Assembly (NCBI GenBank): GCA_020638555.1
Contig: JACKII010000006.1
Span: 124,001 to 188,000, forward strand
Length of the DNA: 64,000 bases
Source of the DNA: Alphaproteobacteria bacterium
GTDB taxonomy: Bacteria > Pseudomonadota > Alphaproteobacteria > Bin95
Direction of reading: 5' to 3'
The notes beneath the pieces were generated by a model that did not search any database, was not told the DNA's origin, and saw only the letters and a list, made by a program, of their open reading frames with translations. This document shows, piece by piece, positions 37,839-45,924 of the stretch (the first letter of the stretch is position 1; each line of letters starts with the position of its first letter). The translations under genes and the position numbers were made by a program.

Positions 37839-37916
37839 CCCCGGAGGTGGCGGAGCGCCGCTCCGGGGCGGCCGGGACTCCCTGTTCCCCGGAGGTGGCT
37901 GAGCCGCCATCCGGGG
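37839..37916. repeat. Two tandem CCCCGGA...TCCGGGG palindromes after rpoH
   Basis: Copy one spans 37839-37868 and copy two 37887-37916, 48 bases apart. Each is a hairpin with CCCCGGA and TCCGGGG ends, a GGTGGC segment and a GCCGC-type return arm. The core resembles the family A element at 7674. A smaller hairpin, CCGGCG-AAAAG-CGCCGG, sits at 37811-37827 directly after the rpoH stop. Together they may act as a terminator or mRNA-stabilising structure. Confidence 0.55.
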
Positions 37917-38017
37917 CCGGCGTCATCCTTCGAACACCGCCGCCGCGGGTGTTCGCGAGAGCGACCGGTCCCGGCGCACCGCTCCGCGGCGGCCGGGACA
38001 CACCCGCCTGAAATCCC

Positions 38018-40123
38018 TCAGCCGAGGCCGCGAGCGAAGGCGATCGTGTCGGCCCAGTCCGGGCGGTCGATCAGGGGATTGCGGTTGCCCTGCGCGGTCG
38101 CAACCGTTGCGTTGCGATGCAACTCCCAGGGAGAGTCGGCGGGCGGCGATTGCCGGTGCCAGTCCAGGAGGATGGGGATGCGGTCGGCGCTGAACTCGTT
38201 GCTGGTGTCGTTGACGAAGCCGGGATAGCGCAGCAGGAAATACAGGGTGGCGCGCGCCACCGCCCCTTTGTTGAAGCCCGGCTCGAAATTGTGGCCGTCG
38301 ATCTTGCCGCAATCGCCGCGGACGGCCTCGCCGAAATCCGGGAAGTCGGTGTAGGGGTGGTTCGAGCGGAAGCTGTTGCAGCGCGATTCGCAGGTGAACA
38401 GGTGGTGCAGGTCGGTCCGCATCGGGTTCTTCTTGTCGAACCAGGATTGCGGCACCACGTGCTCGCAATTGAAGGGCAGGGCGGCCTCGAACTCGGCCAG
38501 TTCGTCGGCGATGTCCTCGTCGCTGCGAGTGGACTCGATGGCCAGCAATTCCGTGCGGCGTTGGTCGAGCAGGGCCTCCAGCGCGCGCTCCTGGGCGATG
38601 ATCATTTCTGCCGGAAACGCCTCGCCGGAATAGACGCTGCGCAGCAGGCCGTCCGGATAGCGGTCGATGACGGGATAGAGGTGATCGAGCCGCGCTTCGG
38701 AGTAGCTGAACACGCGCTCGTGGCTTTGGCGCAACAGGTCCGACAATTGCTGATAGAGCCCGGCCGGGTCCGCGGTGTCGTCGATGTCCGCGTAATACCG
38801 GCGCGCGGCTTCCCGATCCGCCGCTGCGTCATAATATTCGGTATCGACACCGGGCAATGGCGGCTCCGGCGGGGTGGGCGGTACCGGGGTTGGTGGCACC
38901 GGGGTTGGCGGCGTACCGACTCCCGTTCCGGTACCCGTGCCCGTCTCCGGCGGGGCGGGGCCGACCCGAACCGTCGGCGCGCCGACGTCGATCTTGGCCC
39001 CATTCGCGCCGAAACTGACCTGGAGCGGCAAGGTGAAGGCGACCTGACCGCCCACGGTGGCGGCGCCGGTCGAACCGCTCGCGGTCGGCGTGTCGGTCTC
39101 CAGCCGCCGCGGATGCAGGGTCAGCGCCTCGTCGATCAGCCGCTGGCGGTCGGGTGCCAGGGTCAGCGAGCGCAAATGGCGGACGATGCGCGATGCGCGG
39201 ACGCCCTCGTTCGCGACCCATTTGATCGGGCGCACGATCTGCCCGCTGGCATCGGTCTCCGGAACGCCGGAATGGTGCAGGGCCACCACCTCCCAGGCGT
39301 CGTTGAACACCGGCGAGCCGCTGGAGCCGGGCTCGGTGTCGGTGGAGTAGTGCAGGAACAGGTCCGGGTCGTCGGTCAGGTGCAACAGCCGGTTGTCGCG
39401 GAACGCGATCTGCTTCGGGCCGCCATTCGGGTGCTGGATGATGTTGAGCGGTTCGCCGACCAGCACCTTGCCCTCTTCGCCGATCAGCCTGTGCCAGCCA
39501 TAGGACCGCGGCTCGGTTCCGCCAGCGGTCCGCCCGACGGCGACCAGCGCAAAGTCCAGGTTGAAATCGGACACGAAAAAGCGCGAAGGCTCCAGCGGGA
39601 ACAGCACGCTCTGCCGCATCGCCCCCAGCGGGCCTTCCTCATAGTCCATTTCAAGCTGGCTGTTCTGCGCGTCGATGGCGGTTTGCAGCACGTGATGGTT
39701 CGTCAGCACCAGTTGCGGCGAGACGAGGAAGCCGGTGCCGTAGCCGACAATGCGTTGGGAGGCGTCGCGAATGCGGATACGCCCCACCGCCCGCGAGGCC
39801 CGGTTGCCGTGCGAGAGATAGCGGACGCCGGTCAGATTGTTCTGGCCCAGCACCCGCTCCAGCCCGACGCGGGCGGTTTCGTCGTGGTCCGCCAGGGCAA
39901 TGGCGGCGCGCGCGGGCTGCATCGCCTCTTCGGGCTTCAGTTCGGCCGCCAGCTCGCGGAAGCCCAGCCGGCGCAGGCGCTTGCCGACCCGCTCGTGCCG
40001 GTCCAGTTCCAGGGGCGTCTTGCCGTCCTTCAGGGCTTGCTGGACCGCGGCGATCGCGGCTCGGGCCTTGCGGTAGCGTTCGGCCGCGCGTTCCATCTGG
40101 ATCTGGTCATAACCCGTCTGCAT
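38018..40123 (-). CDS. Trypsin-like serine protease fused to endonuclease I domain
   Basis: A 701-residue two-enzyme fusion. Residues 1-100 are mostly helical and basic. Residues about 110-330 form a trypsin-like protease with a full triad: His144 in LTNHHV, Asp190 in FNLDFALV and Ser268 in EPGSSGSPV. Residues about 385-425 are a Pro/Gly/Thr linker. Residues about 450-695 match the endonuclease I family (EndA/Vvn type), with CEHVVPQSWF near 553 carrying the key histidine, then DLHHLF near 571, CNSFRSNHPY near 582 and PGFNKGAVARATLYFL near 615. No signal peptide is visible, although endonuclease I is normally exported. The start at 40123 follows AAAGGAAG. It stands alone, between the convergent rpoH end and a divergent VOC gene. 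Confidence 0.85.
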   Translation of the reverse strand: MQTGYDQIQMERAAERYRKARAAIAAVQQALKDGKTPLELDRHERVGKRLRRLGFRELAAELKPEEAMQPARAAIALADHDETARVGLERVLGQNNLTGVRYLSHGNRASRAVGRIRIRDASQRIVGYGTGFLVSPQLVLTNHHVLQTAIDAQNSQLEMDYEEGPLGAMRQSVLFPLEPSRFFVSDFNLDFALVAVGRTAGGTEPRSYGWHRLIGEEGKVLVGEPLNIIQHPNGGPKQIAFRDNRLLHLTDDPDLFLHYSTDTEPGSSGSPVFNDAWEVVALHHSGVPETDASGQIVRPIKWVANEGVRASRIVRHLRSLTLAPDRQRLIDEALTLHPRRLETDTPTASGSTGAATVGGQVAFTLPLQVSFGANGAKIDVGAPTVRVGPAPPETGTGTGTGVGTPPTPVPPTPVPPTPPEPPLPGVDTEYYDAAADREAARRYYADIDDTADPAGLYQQLSDLLRQSHERVFSYSEARLDHLYPVIDRYPDGLLRSVYSGEAFPAEMIIAQERALEALLDQRRTELLAIESTRSDEDIADELAEFEAALPFNCEHVVPQSWFDKKNPMRTDLHHLFTCESRCNSFRSNHPYTDFPDFGEAVRGDCGKIDGHNFEPGFNKGAVARATLYFLLRYPGFVNDTSNEFSADRIPILLDWHRQSPPADSPWELHRNATVATAQGNRNPLIDRPDWADTIAFARGLG

Positions 40124-40271
40124 TGCCGGCTTCCTTTCGATCCTGCGCTGGCGCCCCACCGCGGGAAAGCCTAACCCGTGTCGGTGGCCCCGGCTATGAG
40201 CGACTTCACACGAGGTGCCCCGCGGCGGTAGTATCCGGGCGACCACACACGCCAAAACGCGGGAGGACGCC

Positions 40272-40664
40272 ATGTCCGTCGGCTTGCTCGACCACTACAA
40301 TATTCGCACGGCCAAACTGGCCGAAACGGTGGGCTTTTATGAGAAGGTCCTGGGCCTGAAGGACGGCGACCGGCCGAATTTTGCCTTCCCCGGCGCCTGG
40401 CTCTACAGCGAAGGCCGCCCGGTGCTGCATCTGATCGACATTTCCGGCAGCGGCGAAGGGCAGAAGGACGGTACCGGCTGCATCGATCATATCGCCTTTG
40501 TCAGCAATGGCTTCGAGGCGATGAAAACGCATCTGGAGTCGACCGGCTACGAATACGAGGCGCGCATCGTGCCGGGCGGCAAGCTCTGGCAGATTTTCGT
40601 GCGCGACCCGAACGGGCTGCTGATCGAGCTGAACTACGACGCTGCCGCCGAACAGGCCGCCTGA
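40272..40664 (+). CDS. VOC family protein (glyoxalase/lactoylglutathione lyase-like)
   Basis: A 130-residue single-unit vicinal-oxygen-chelate protein, the size of dimeric glyoxalase-type members. It has DHYNIRTAKLAETVGFYEKVLGL at the start, CIDHIAFV near residue 70 and a terminal strand DPNGLLIELNY with the usual glutamate near residue 120. The metal ligands would be the histidines of the first and third strands and this glutamate. It precedes a hot-dog hydratase by 19 bases, so the two are probably co-transcribed. The substrate is unknown. GGGAGGA lies 5 bases before the ATG. Confidence 0.85.
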   Translation: MSVGLLDHYNIRTAKLAETVGFYEKVLGLKDGDRPNFAFPGAWLYSEGRPVLHLIDISGSGEGQKDGTGCIDHIAFVSNGFEAMKTHLESTGYEYEARIVPGGKLWQIFVRDPNGLLIELNYDAAAEQAA

Positions 40665-40683
40665 ACCGGGGAGGGCAGAGACG

Positions 40684-41511
40684 ATGGACGCCATCGCCTA
40701 CCGCGTCGAAGCGGGCTATGAGTTTCCGAGCGAAATCCTGACCGTGACCGAGGGCGAGCAGCGCTGGCGCCATGCCTGCTGCGACATCCCGCACGGCTTT
40801 TATGGCGACCGCGCCGACCCGACCATCCTGGCCACCCGGCCGATCAAGGTGATCGGCGAGGCGCTGTTCGCCAATTACGACGACCGCGGCTATGTCCACA
40901 CCGAAAGCACGATCGAGCAATTCGCGCCGATCCCGCTGGAAGCGCCGATCGCCTTTGCCGGGCGATTCACGGCGGTGGACGACCACCCGCGCGGCTGGAT
41001 GATGCACGGTGCCTTCACCTATCACGGCCCGGACGGCCGGCTTTTGCTGGAAGTCAAGCCGAAGGCGCTGATGGCCGACCAGACCAAGATGCGGCCACGG
41101 CCGGCAGTGGCGGCGGAGGATGGCTATTCCACCGCCCTGCGCCCGCCGCCGCCCGTGGATCTGGAGCCGGGCTGGGAGTTGCTGTGCAACCGGCAGGTGA
41201 CGCCGGCCAAATGCCTCGGCTACAGCGGCAACACCCGCAACATCATCCACACCGACCCGGCCTATGCGCAGAATTTCGGCTATCGCATGCCGATTTTCGC
41301 CGGCAATGCCATGGTGCAGAACCTGGTTCAGGTGGCGCAGACGGACGGGTTGCTGGACGCGTTCAAGGTGCATGTGCGCATGTTGCGCCCGGTGCACTGG
41401 GACGACGGCCTCGCCATTGTCGGCCGGCGTGACGACGCCGGCCGCATTGTCGAGGTCCGTGCCATCGGGCCGGAGGGCAAGCCCACCAACGATCTCGTGC
41501 GGCTCGACTGA
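40684..41511 (+). CDS. MaoC-like hot-dog dehydratase/hydratase
   Basis: A 275-residue protein with two hot-dog halves. The second half holds NTRNIIHTDPAYAQNFGYRMPIFAG near residue 180, a recognisable MaoC/R-hydratase block (I-H-x-D-x-x-x-A). The first half has ATRPIKVIGEALFANYDDRG, typical of the N-terminal domain in acyl dehydratases that act on CoA esters. The substrate is unknown. It follows a VOC gene by 19 bases and ends at a strong bidirectional terminator. Across that terminator the convergent TRAP operon may share a physiological theme but not a transcript. Confidence 0.78.
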   Translation: MDAIAYRVEAGYEFPSEILTVTEGEQRWRHACCDIPHGFYGDRADPTILATRPIKVIGEALFANYDDRGYVHTESTIEQFAPIPLEAPIAFAGRFTAVDDHPRGWMMHGAFTYHGPDGRLLLEVKPKALMADQTKMRPRPAVAAEDGYSTALRPPPPVDLEPGWELLCNRQVTPAKCLGYSGNTRNIIHTDPAYAQNFGYRMPIFAGNAMVQNLVQVAQTDGLLDAFKVHVRMLRPVHWDDGLAIVGRRDDAGRIVEVRAIGPEGKPTNDLVRLD

Positions 41512-41543
41512 TCGCCGGTCGCCGACACCGCGTCCCCAATGCA

Positions 41544-41573
41544 AAGGCCCCCGGTTGCGTCACCGGGGGCCTT
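41544..41573. terminator. Bidirectional intrinsic terminator
   Basis: A perfect 12-bp stem (AAGGCCCCCGGT against ACCGGGGGCCTT) with a 6-base loop lies between the convergent hydratase and TRAP genes. T/C-rich sequence follows on the plus side, and AAA precedes it for the minus side. Confidence 0.75.
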
Positions 41574-41601
41574 CTTGCGTGGGAGGGCGGCGCGGCGGTC
41601 G

Positions 41602-42945
41602 CTATTTTGCCAACAGGACCATGCTCAGCCAGGGGAAGGCCGTGACCAGGCCCCAGACCACCATCAGCGGCAGCAGCAGCTTGAACACATGGCGGATGAT
41701 CTGGTCGTAGTTGATGCCCAGCACGCCCGAGACCACGAACAGGTTCAGGCCATAGGGCGGGGTGATGAAGCCGATGGTGGTGCCGACGACGAACACCACG
41801 CCCCAGTGCACGGGATCGATGCCGATACTCTCTGCGACCGGCCCCAGGATCGGCCCCAGGATCAGCACCACGGCCACCGACTCGGTGATGGCACCGACGG
41901 CGAGGATCAGCAGCATCATGACGATGACCAGCACGGCGTAACCGTAATGAGCGCCCAGCTCACCCAGAAAATCCTGGATCGCTTCGGGCAAGCCCATAAC
42001 GCTGGAAACCTGCTGGAACTGGATCGAAAATACCACCAGCGGCACCAGCAGGCCGGCGAGGCGGGCGCTGTTCAGCAGGATTCCCGGCACTTGTCGCAGC
42101 TTCAACTGACCGCCGAGGAACGGCACCGTGCCGACGATGAAGCAATAGATGGCGACGACGCCCGCGGCCTCGGTCGGGCTGAAATAGCCCCAGTAGATGC
42201 CGAGAAAGATCACGCCGATGGCGATGAAGCCGGCCCAGGCATGGGCGCCGGTGCACAGGATCTGCCGTGGCCGAAACGCGCGAATACCCGTGCCCGGCTC
42301 GATCTTGCCGGTGAGCCAGACCGCCGCGCCCATCAGGGCGAGGACCATCAGGACGCCCGGAATCATGCCGCCGACGAACAGGTCGACGCTCGGCACTTCC
42401 ATGGTGACGCCGTAGATCAGGAAGATGACGCTGGGCGGGATGATGACGCCGACCGTGCCGCCAGCGGCGATGATCGCGCCCGCCAGCCCCGGCTTGACGC
42501 CGCGTTCGATCATCTCCGGCCCCAGCAACCGGCCCATGGTCGCCGCCGTCGCCGCGTTCGAGCCCGAAATCGCCGCGAACAGGCCGCACGAGAACATGGC
42601 CGTCGCTGCCGTTGCTCCCGCCATGAAGCCGACGCACGAGCGCGAGAACGCGATCAGCTTGCGGCTGATGCCGCCCTCTGTCAGGAAGTCGCCGGTGATG
42701 ACGAACAGCGGCACGGCCAGGAAGATGAAGCTCTTGATTGAGTCGTTCGCGGCAATGCCCACATTCATCAGCGGAAAGTCGACGATGAAATAGGACGAGG
42801 CCATCACCCAGGTCGCCAGCACCAGGACCACCGGCGTTCCCAGGAAGAACAGCGCGACCGAAATGCCGGTGATGGTCCAGACGTCCAGCACGTCGCGCAG
42901 CCAGTCCACCAGCATTTGCAGCGTGGTGAGATCGTCCCCGCTCAT
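41602..42945 (-). CDS. TRAP transporter large permease (DctM)
   Basis: A 447-residue inner-membrane protein of about twelve segments. Family motifs include SGSNAATAATMGRLLGPEMIERG near residue 125, GGTVGVIIPPSVIFLIYG near residue 160 and the C-terminal repeat TTIGFITPPYGLNLFVVSG. With the small subunit it couples sodium entry to uptake of an organic acid handed over by the binding protein. Its ATG overlaps the stop of the DctQ gene by four bases (ATGA), so translation is coupled. Gene order on this strand is DctP, DctQ, DctM. Confidence 0.93.
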   Translation of the reverse strand: MSGDDLTTLQMLVDWLRDVLDVWTITGISVALFFLGTPVVLVLATWVMASSYFIVDFPLMNVGIAANDSIKSFIFLAVPLFVITGDFLTEGGISRKLIAFSRSCVGFMAGATAATAMFSCGLFAAISGSNAATAATMGRLLGPEMIERGVKPGLAGAIIAAGGTVGVIIPPSVIFLIYGVTMEVPSVDLFVGGMIPGVLMVLALMGAAVWLTGKIEPGTGIRAFRPRQILCTGAHAWAGFIAIGVIFLGIYWGYFSPTEAAGVVAIYCFIVGTVPFLGGQLKLRQVPGILLNSARLAGLLVPLVVFSIQFQQVSSVMGLPEAIQDFLGELGAHYGYAVLVIVMMLLILAVGAITESVAVVLILGPILGPVAESIGIDPVHWGVVFVVGTTIGFITPPYGLNLFVVSGVLGINYDQIIRHVFKLLLPLMVVWGLVTAFPWLSMVLLAK

Positions 42946-43448
42946 CGGATGTCCTCCGCGGTAACATGGGGGCCGGTCTCGCCCCGCAGCACCCGGACCA
43001 GTTGCTGGGCGACGCGCATCATGGTGAAGGCCCAGCCCAGCGGCACGGCGATGGAGATGGCCGCCATGGGGATGTCGGTGCCGAAAATCTTCTGGTTGAA
43101 GCGCTCGTTCAACTCGACCACGTCCCAGGAAACCGCAATCACGATCAGGCCGAGGGCGAACCACAGCAGGCAGTCGAACACTTCCATGCCCTGGCGCAGG
43201 CGCGGGCCCATCCGGTCGCGCAGGGTGGTGAAGGAGAGGTGGGCGCCGGTGCGGACACCGCTCGCCATGGCGAACCAGGAGAGCCAGACGAACGCCCCCA
43301 TGGCGATCTCCGGCCCCCAGGCCGCCTGCTCGCCGGTGATCATCCGTCGGATGGTCTCCAGCCCGACCACCAGAATGATGGTGAGATAGGCGGCGAGCAT
43401 GACCGCCTTTTCAATGCCGGATATCAGATCGTCCAGGAACCGACCCAT
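42942..43448 (-). CDS. TRAP transporter small permease (DctQ)
   Basis: A 168-residue membrane protein with four hydrophobic segments. WGPEIAMGAFVWLSWFAMASGVRTGAHLSF around residues 45-75 is the most conserved stretch of the family. It pairs with DctM in the membrane. A gap of 117 bases separates it from the DctP gene upstream, and its stop overlaps the DctM start. The ligand is not deducible. Confidence 0.9.
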   Translation of the reverse strand: MGRFLDDLISGIEKAVMLAAYLTIILVVGLETIRRMITGEQAAWGPEIAMGAFVWLSWFAMASGVRTGAHLSFTTLRDRMGPRLRQGMEVFDCLLWFALGLIVIAVSWDVVELNERFNQKIFGTDIPMAAISIAVPLGWAFTMMRVAQQLVRVLRGETGPHVTAEDIR

Positions 43449-43565
43449 GCGCAGTCACTCCCATCCCCGACCGGGGTGCTGCCGCGGCCAGGGAGCTTGC
43501 GTTCATACGAATCAAAGGGGGAATCCCGGCCGGTTACGAATGCCGTCCGGGGGAAAGCAATCGGG

Positions 43566-44753
43566 TCAGGCCCACCATTTCTGGGCATTCAGCGGCTTGC
43601 CGCGCACTTTCTTCTCGTATTCCGAGACCGCGCCAAACACGTCGAGACCGGCCAAGGCATCCAGTTCCTTGCGGATTTCGCTATAGATTTGGCCGTTGCG
43701 CTCGACGGAGCCGCGCTCGCGGAACGTGTCCATCTCGTCTTCGGTGAGGCGGACATGGCGCATGGTGGCGCTCATCTTCACATAATCGCTGTCGGGCGCC
43801 GGGTTCGGGCCGCAGCCGGTGATGGCGTCCAGCCCCCACCCGACCTTCTCTTCCGACAACTCGCTGGCGCGCCGCGCCGCCTCGCGCACCACCTCCTGCA
43901 ACCGTTCCGGCAGGCGTTCCATGCTGCGGCTGTTGATGAAGGTCGAGCCCATGCCGGGGCAGAAGTCCAGCTCCACCGCCTGGGCGGTCACCCGCGTCAT
44001 GCCGAAACCGGCGGCGCTGGAGCCCCAGGTCTCCATGCCGTCGACCACGCCGGATTTCATGCCCTCCAGCGTCTCGGTCCAGGCCAGCGGCACCGGGCTC
44101 ATGCCGAGCGAGGCGGCGAAATTCTGGATCATGGCGGAATTGGTGATGCGCAGCTTGCGGCCCTTGAGTTGGTCCGGGTGCCGCACCTCTGGCAGGTCGC
44201 TGTATTTCAGCCCCATGAACACGTCGCGCATCTCGTTCGAGCAGTACAGGAATTCGATGCCGTATTTCTTCTTCCAGACATCGCGGTAGACCGCGTTCAT
44301 GCTGGGATCGTGCAGGAGGTTCACCAGCGAGGTGCGGTCGCGCCACAGAAACGGCCAGTCCAATGCCTGGGCGTGATAGACGACGGCGGCGGCGTTCTGC
44401 GCCGACGAACCGCCAATGTCGAGCACGCCGGCGCCGACCCGCTCAACGCACTGGTTTTCGGCGCAGGCCTGGCCCTTGTCGATGATCTGCACGGCGATCT
44501 CGCCATCGGACAGTTCCTCGATCCAGTTGGCGAAGTCGTAGACCCGGATTTGCAGATAGCCGTCGCTTTTGGGCGTCATCACCGACGGCCCGTACCGGAA
44601 TTTGTATTTCGCCCTTTTGGCGGCGTGCGCGTCCCTGGCGGCGAACTGGCCCAGCACCGTGCCGGCGGTGGTGCCGGTGATCGCGGCAAACATTGCCGTC
44701 TTGGTGCCGTAGTCCTTGGTGATGCGGAGAAAATCCCGGCGGGAAAGGGGCAT
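43566..44753 (-). CDS. TRAP transporter substrate-binding protein (DctP), Tat-exported
   Basis: A 395-residue periplasmic binding protein. Residues 1-45 are a twin-arginine signal (LSRRDFLRI) with an Ala-rich end (AHA-AK), so it is probably exported folded. The mature part shows DctP features: SDGEIAVQIIDKG early, LKGRKLRITNSAMIQNFAASLG near residue 190 and LEGMKSGVVDGMETW near residue 230. The dicarboxylate- or keto-acid-binding arginine probably lies in the LRITNSA segment. It heads the DctP-Q-M set. A possible 53-codon reading frame precedes it at 44819-44980. Confidence 0.92.
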   Translation of the reverse strand: MPLSRRDFLRITKDYGTKTAMFAAITGTTAGTVLGQFAARDAHAAKRAKYKFRYGPSVMTPKSDGYLQIRVYDFANWIEELSDGEIAVQIIDKGQACAENQCVERVGAGVLDIGGSSAQNAAAVVYHAQALDWPFLWRDRTSLVNLLHDPSMNAVYRDVWKKKYGIEFLYCSNEMRDVFMGLKYSDLPEVRHPDQLKGRKLRITNSAMIQNFAASLGMSPVPLAWTETLEGMKSGVVDGMETWGSSAAGFGMTRVTAQAVELDFCPGMGSTFINSRSMERLPERLQEVVREAARRASELSEEKVGWGLDAITGCGPNPAPDSDYVKMSATMRHVRLTEDEMDTFRERGSVERNGQIYSEIRKELDALAGLDVFGAVSEYEKKVRGKPLNAQKWWA

Positions 44754-45162
44754 GGGTGGGGAACTCCCTGTTCTTCGGTTTTGGTTGGCTTGGCGGGTAG
44801 CCGACGGCTATTCGGCCGTCAGGGCGATGGGGGGCGGGCGGCTTCCGGCGCATGCTGCCCTCGGCAACGCCGCGCGAGCGCCGGTGTTGGCGGTTGGAAG
44901 CCGTCGATACTCTCGGCCATTGTCCCGATACGCGGGTTCTTGGGATACACACGGTTATGGCGGTAAGCGTCCGCAGTCATGGCGCAATTTCCTCCAGTGC
45001 CACTGCCGCGTAACGTTTGGCGCCGTTGGACAGTTTGACACGCGGGATTAAGACACAAGCCAGAGGTCGGACGCCAGAAATTTTTATCCACGCCAAAGGG
45101 TCGCCGGTTTGAAGGGCGCGGGATATAGTCTTGGGCCACGACTGAAGGATTGAGAGCTTCCG
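44754..45162. other. Divergent region between DctP and the Nudix gene
   Basis: This 409-base gap separates the minus-strand DctP and plus-strand Nudix genes. It includes the possible short gene at 44819-44980. The remaining 180 bases before the Nudix start show no clear promoter, palindrome or RNA structure that I can support. Confidence 0.5.
44819..44980 (-). CDS. Possible small protein upstream of DctP
   Basis: A 53-residue open frame beginning MTADAYRHNRVYPKNPRIG and ending in a Pro/Ala/Arg-rich tail. What supports it is the ribosome site: CTGGAGGAAA lies 7 bases before the ATG, one of the best in the window. Sixty-five bases separate its stop from the DctP start. It has no membrane segment or known motif. 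It could be a leader peptide, a small protein or an accident. I do not recognise it. Confidence 0.35.
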   Translation of the reverse strand: MTADAYRHNRVYPKNPRIGTMAESIDGFQPPTPALARRCRGQHAPEAARPPSP

Positions 45163-45789
45163 GTGTTTCACGAAACGGATTTCGACCGGCTGCGGGCCGG
45201 GATCGACCGCAATATGCGCGGTTTCACGCCGTCGGCGGCAACGGCTGACGGGCTGAAACGGGCCGCCGTCGCCATCACCGTGACGGCCGACGAGACGGGG
45301 GCGCCCGCCTTCTTTCTGACGAAGCGGGCGCCGCGCCTGAATCGCCATTCCGGGCAGTGGGCGCTGCCGGGCGGCCGCCTCGACCCGGGCGAGGATGCGA
45401 TCACGGCGGCCTTGCGCGAAATGGACGAGGAAATCGGCGTGCGGCTCGAGGCTTCGGCCGTGCTGGGCCTGTTGGACGACTACCCGACCCGCTCCGGCTA
45501 TTGCATCACGCCGGTGGTGGTCTGGGCCGGTCCCGGCGTCGAGGCCGTGCCGAATCCGGACGAGGTGGCCCGCCTGCACCGCATCCCGCTGGCGCATCTG
45601 GCGCCGGACGATGTGGTGGAACTGGCACCCATCCCCGACAGCGAGCACCCGCTGGTCCGCGTGCACATCGCCGAAAGCCATGTTCACGCGCCGACCGCGG
45701 CCTTGATTTACCAGTTCCGCGAGGTGGCGCTCGCCGGCCGGCACACGCCGGTCGCCCACCTGGAACAGCCGAAATGGGCCTGGCGATAG
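45163..45789 (+). CDS. Nudix hydrolase (CoA pyrophosphatase-like)
   Basis: A 208-residue Nudix enzyme. The complete Nudix box starts at GGRLDPGEDAITAALREMDEE (residues about 68-88), with its G-x5-E-x7-R-E-U-x-E-E-x-G-U pattern intact. The preceding LNRHSGQWALPGG resembles the extra signature of NudL/CoA diphosphatases, which release 4-phosphopantetheine from CoA. Other nucleoside diphosphate substrates remain possible. Translation starts with GTG at 45163 in the frame that opens MFHETDFDRL. It stands alone, followed by paired palindromic repeats. Confidence 0.85.
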   Translation: MFHETDFDRLRAGIDRNMRGFTPSAATADGLKRAAVAITVTADETGAPAFFLTKRAPRLNRHSGQWALPGGRLDPGEDAITAALREMDEEIGVRLEASAVLGLLDDYPTRSGYCITPVVVWAGPGVEAVPNPDEVARLHRIPLAHLAPDDVVELAPIPDSEHPLVRVHIAESHVHAPTAALIYQFREVALAGRHTPVAHLEQPKWAWR

Positions 45790-45810
45790 GGGGAATGCGT
45801 CACCGGGCGG

Positions 45811-45857
45811 CTTTCCCGGCCGAGCCCCAGGCGAGAGCCGGGACCTCATGCGGGAGG
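45811..45857. repeat. Dispersed palindromic element, family A (copy 3, plus orientation)
   Basis: It begins CTTTCCCGGCCGAGCCCC, returns with GAGAGCCGGGACCTC and ends at GCGGGAGG. It faces the inverted copy at 45871-45907. The pair lies between two convergent genes and could form a large cruciform or hairpin. Confidence 0.55.
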
Positions 45858-45870
45858 CAGGCCCGGCCGG

Positions 45871-45907
45871 AGGTCCCGGATCGCCGCTTTGCGCCGTCCG
45901 GGAAAGT
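45871..45907. repeat. Dispersed palindromic element, family A (copy 4, minus orientation)
   Basis: Read on the minus strand it is CTTTCCCGGACGGCGC, AAAGC, then GGCGATCCGGGACCT. That is the same as the element at 7674-7715 apart from the central bases. Its inverted arrangement with copy 3 resembles paired REP elements. Confidence 0.6.
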
Positions 45908-45924
45908 TCGGGGTGGCGTGCGTC

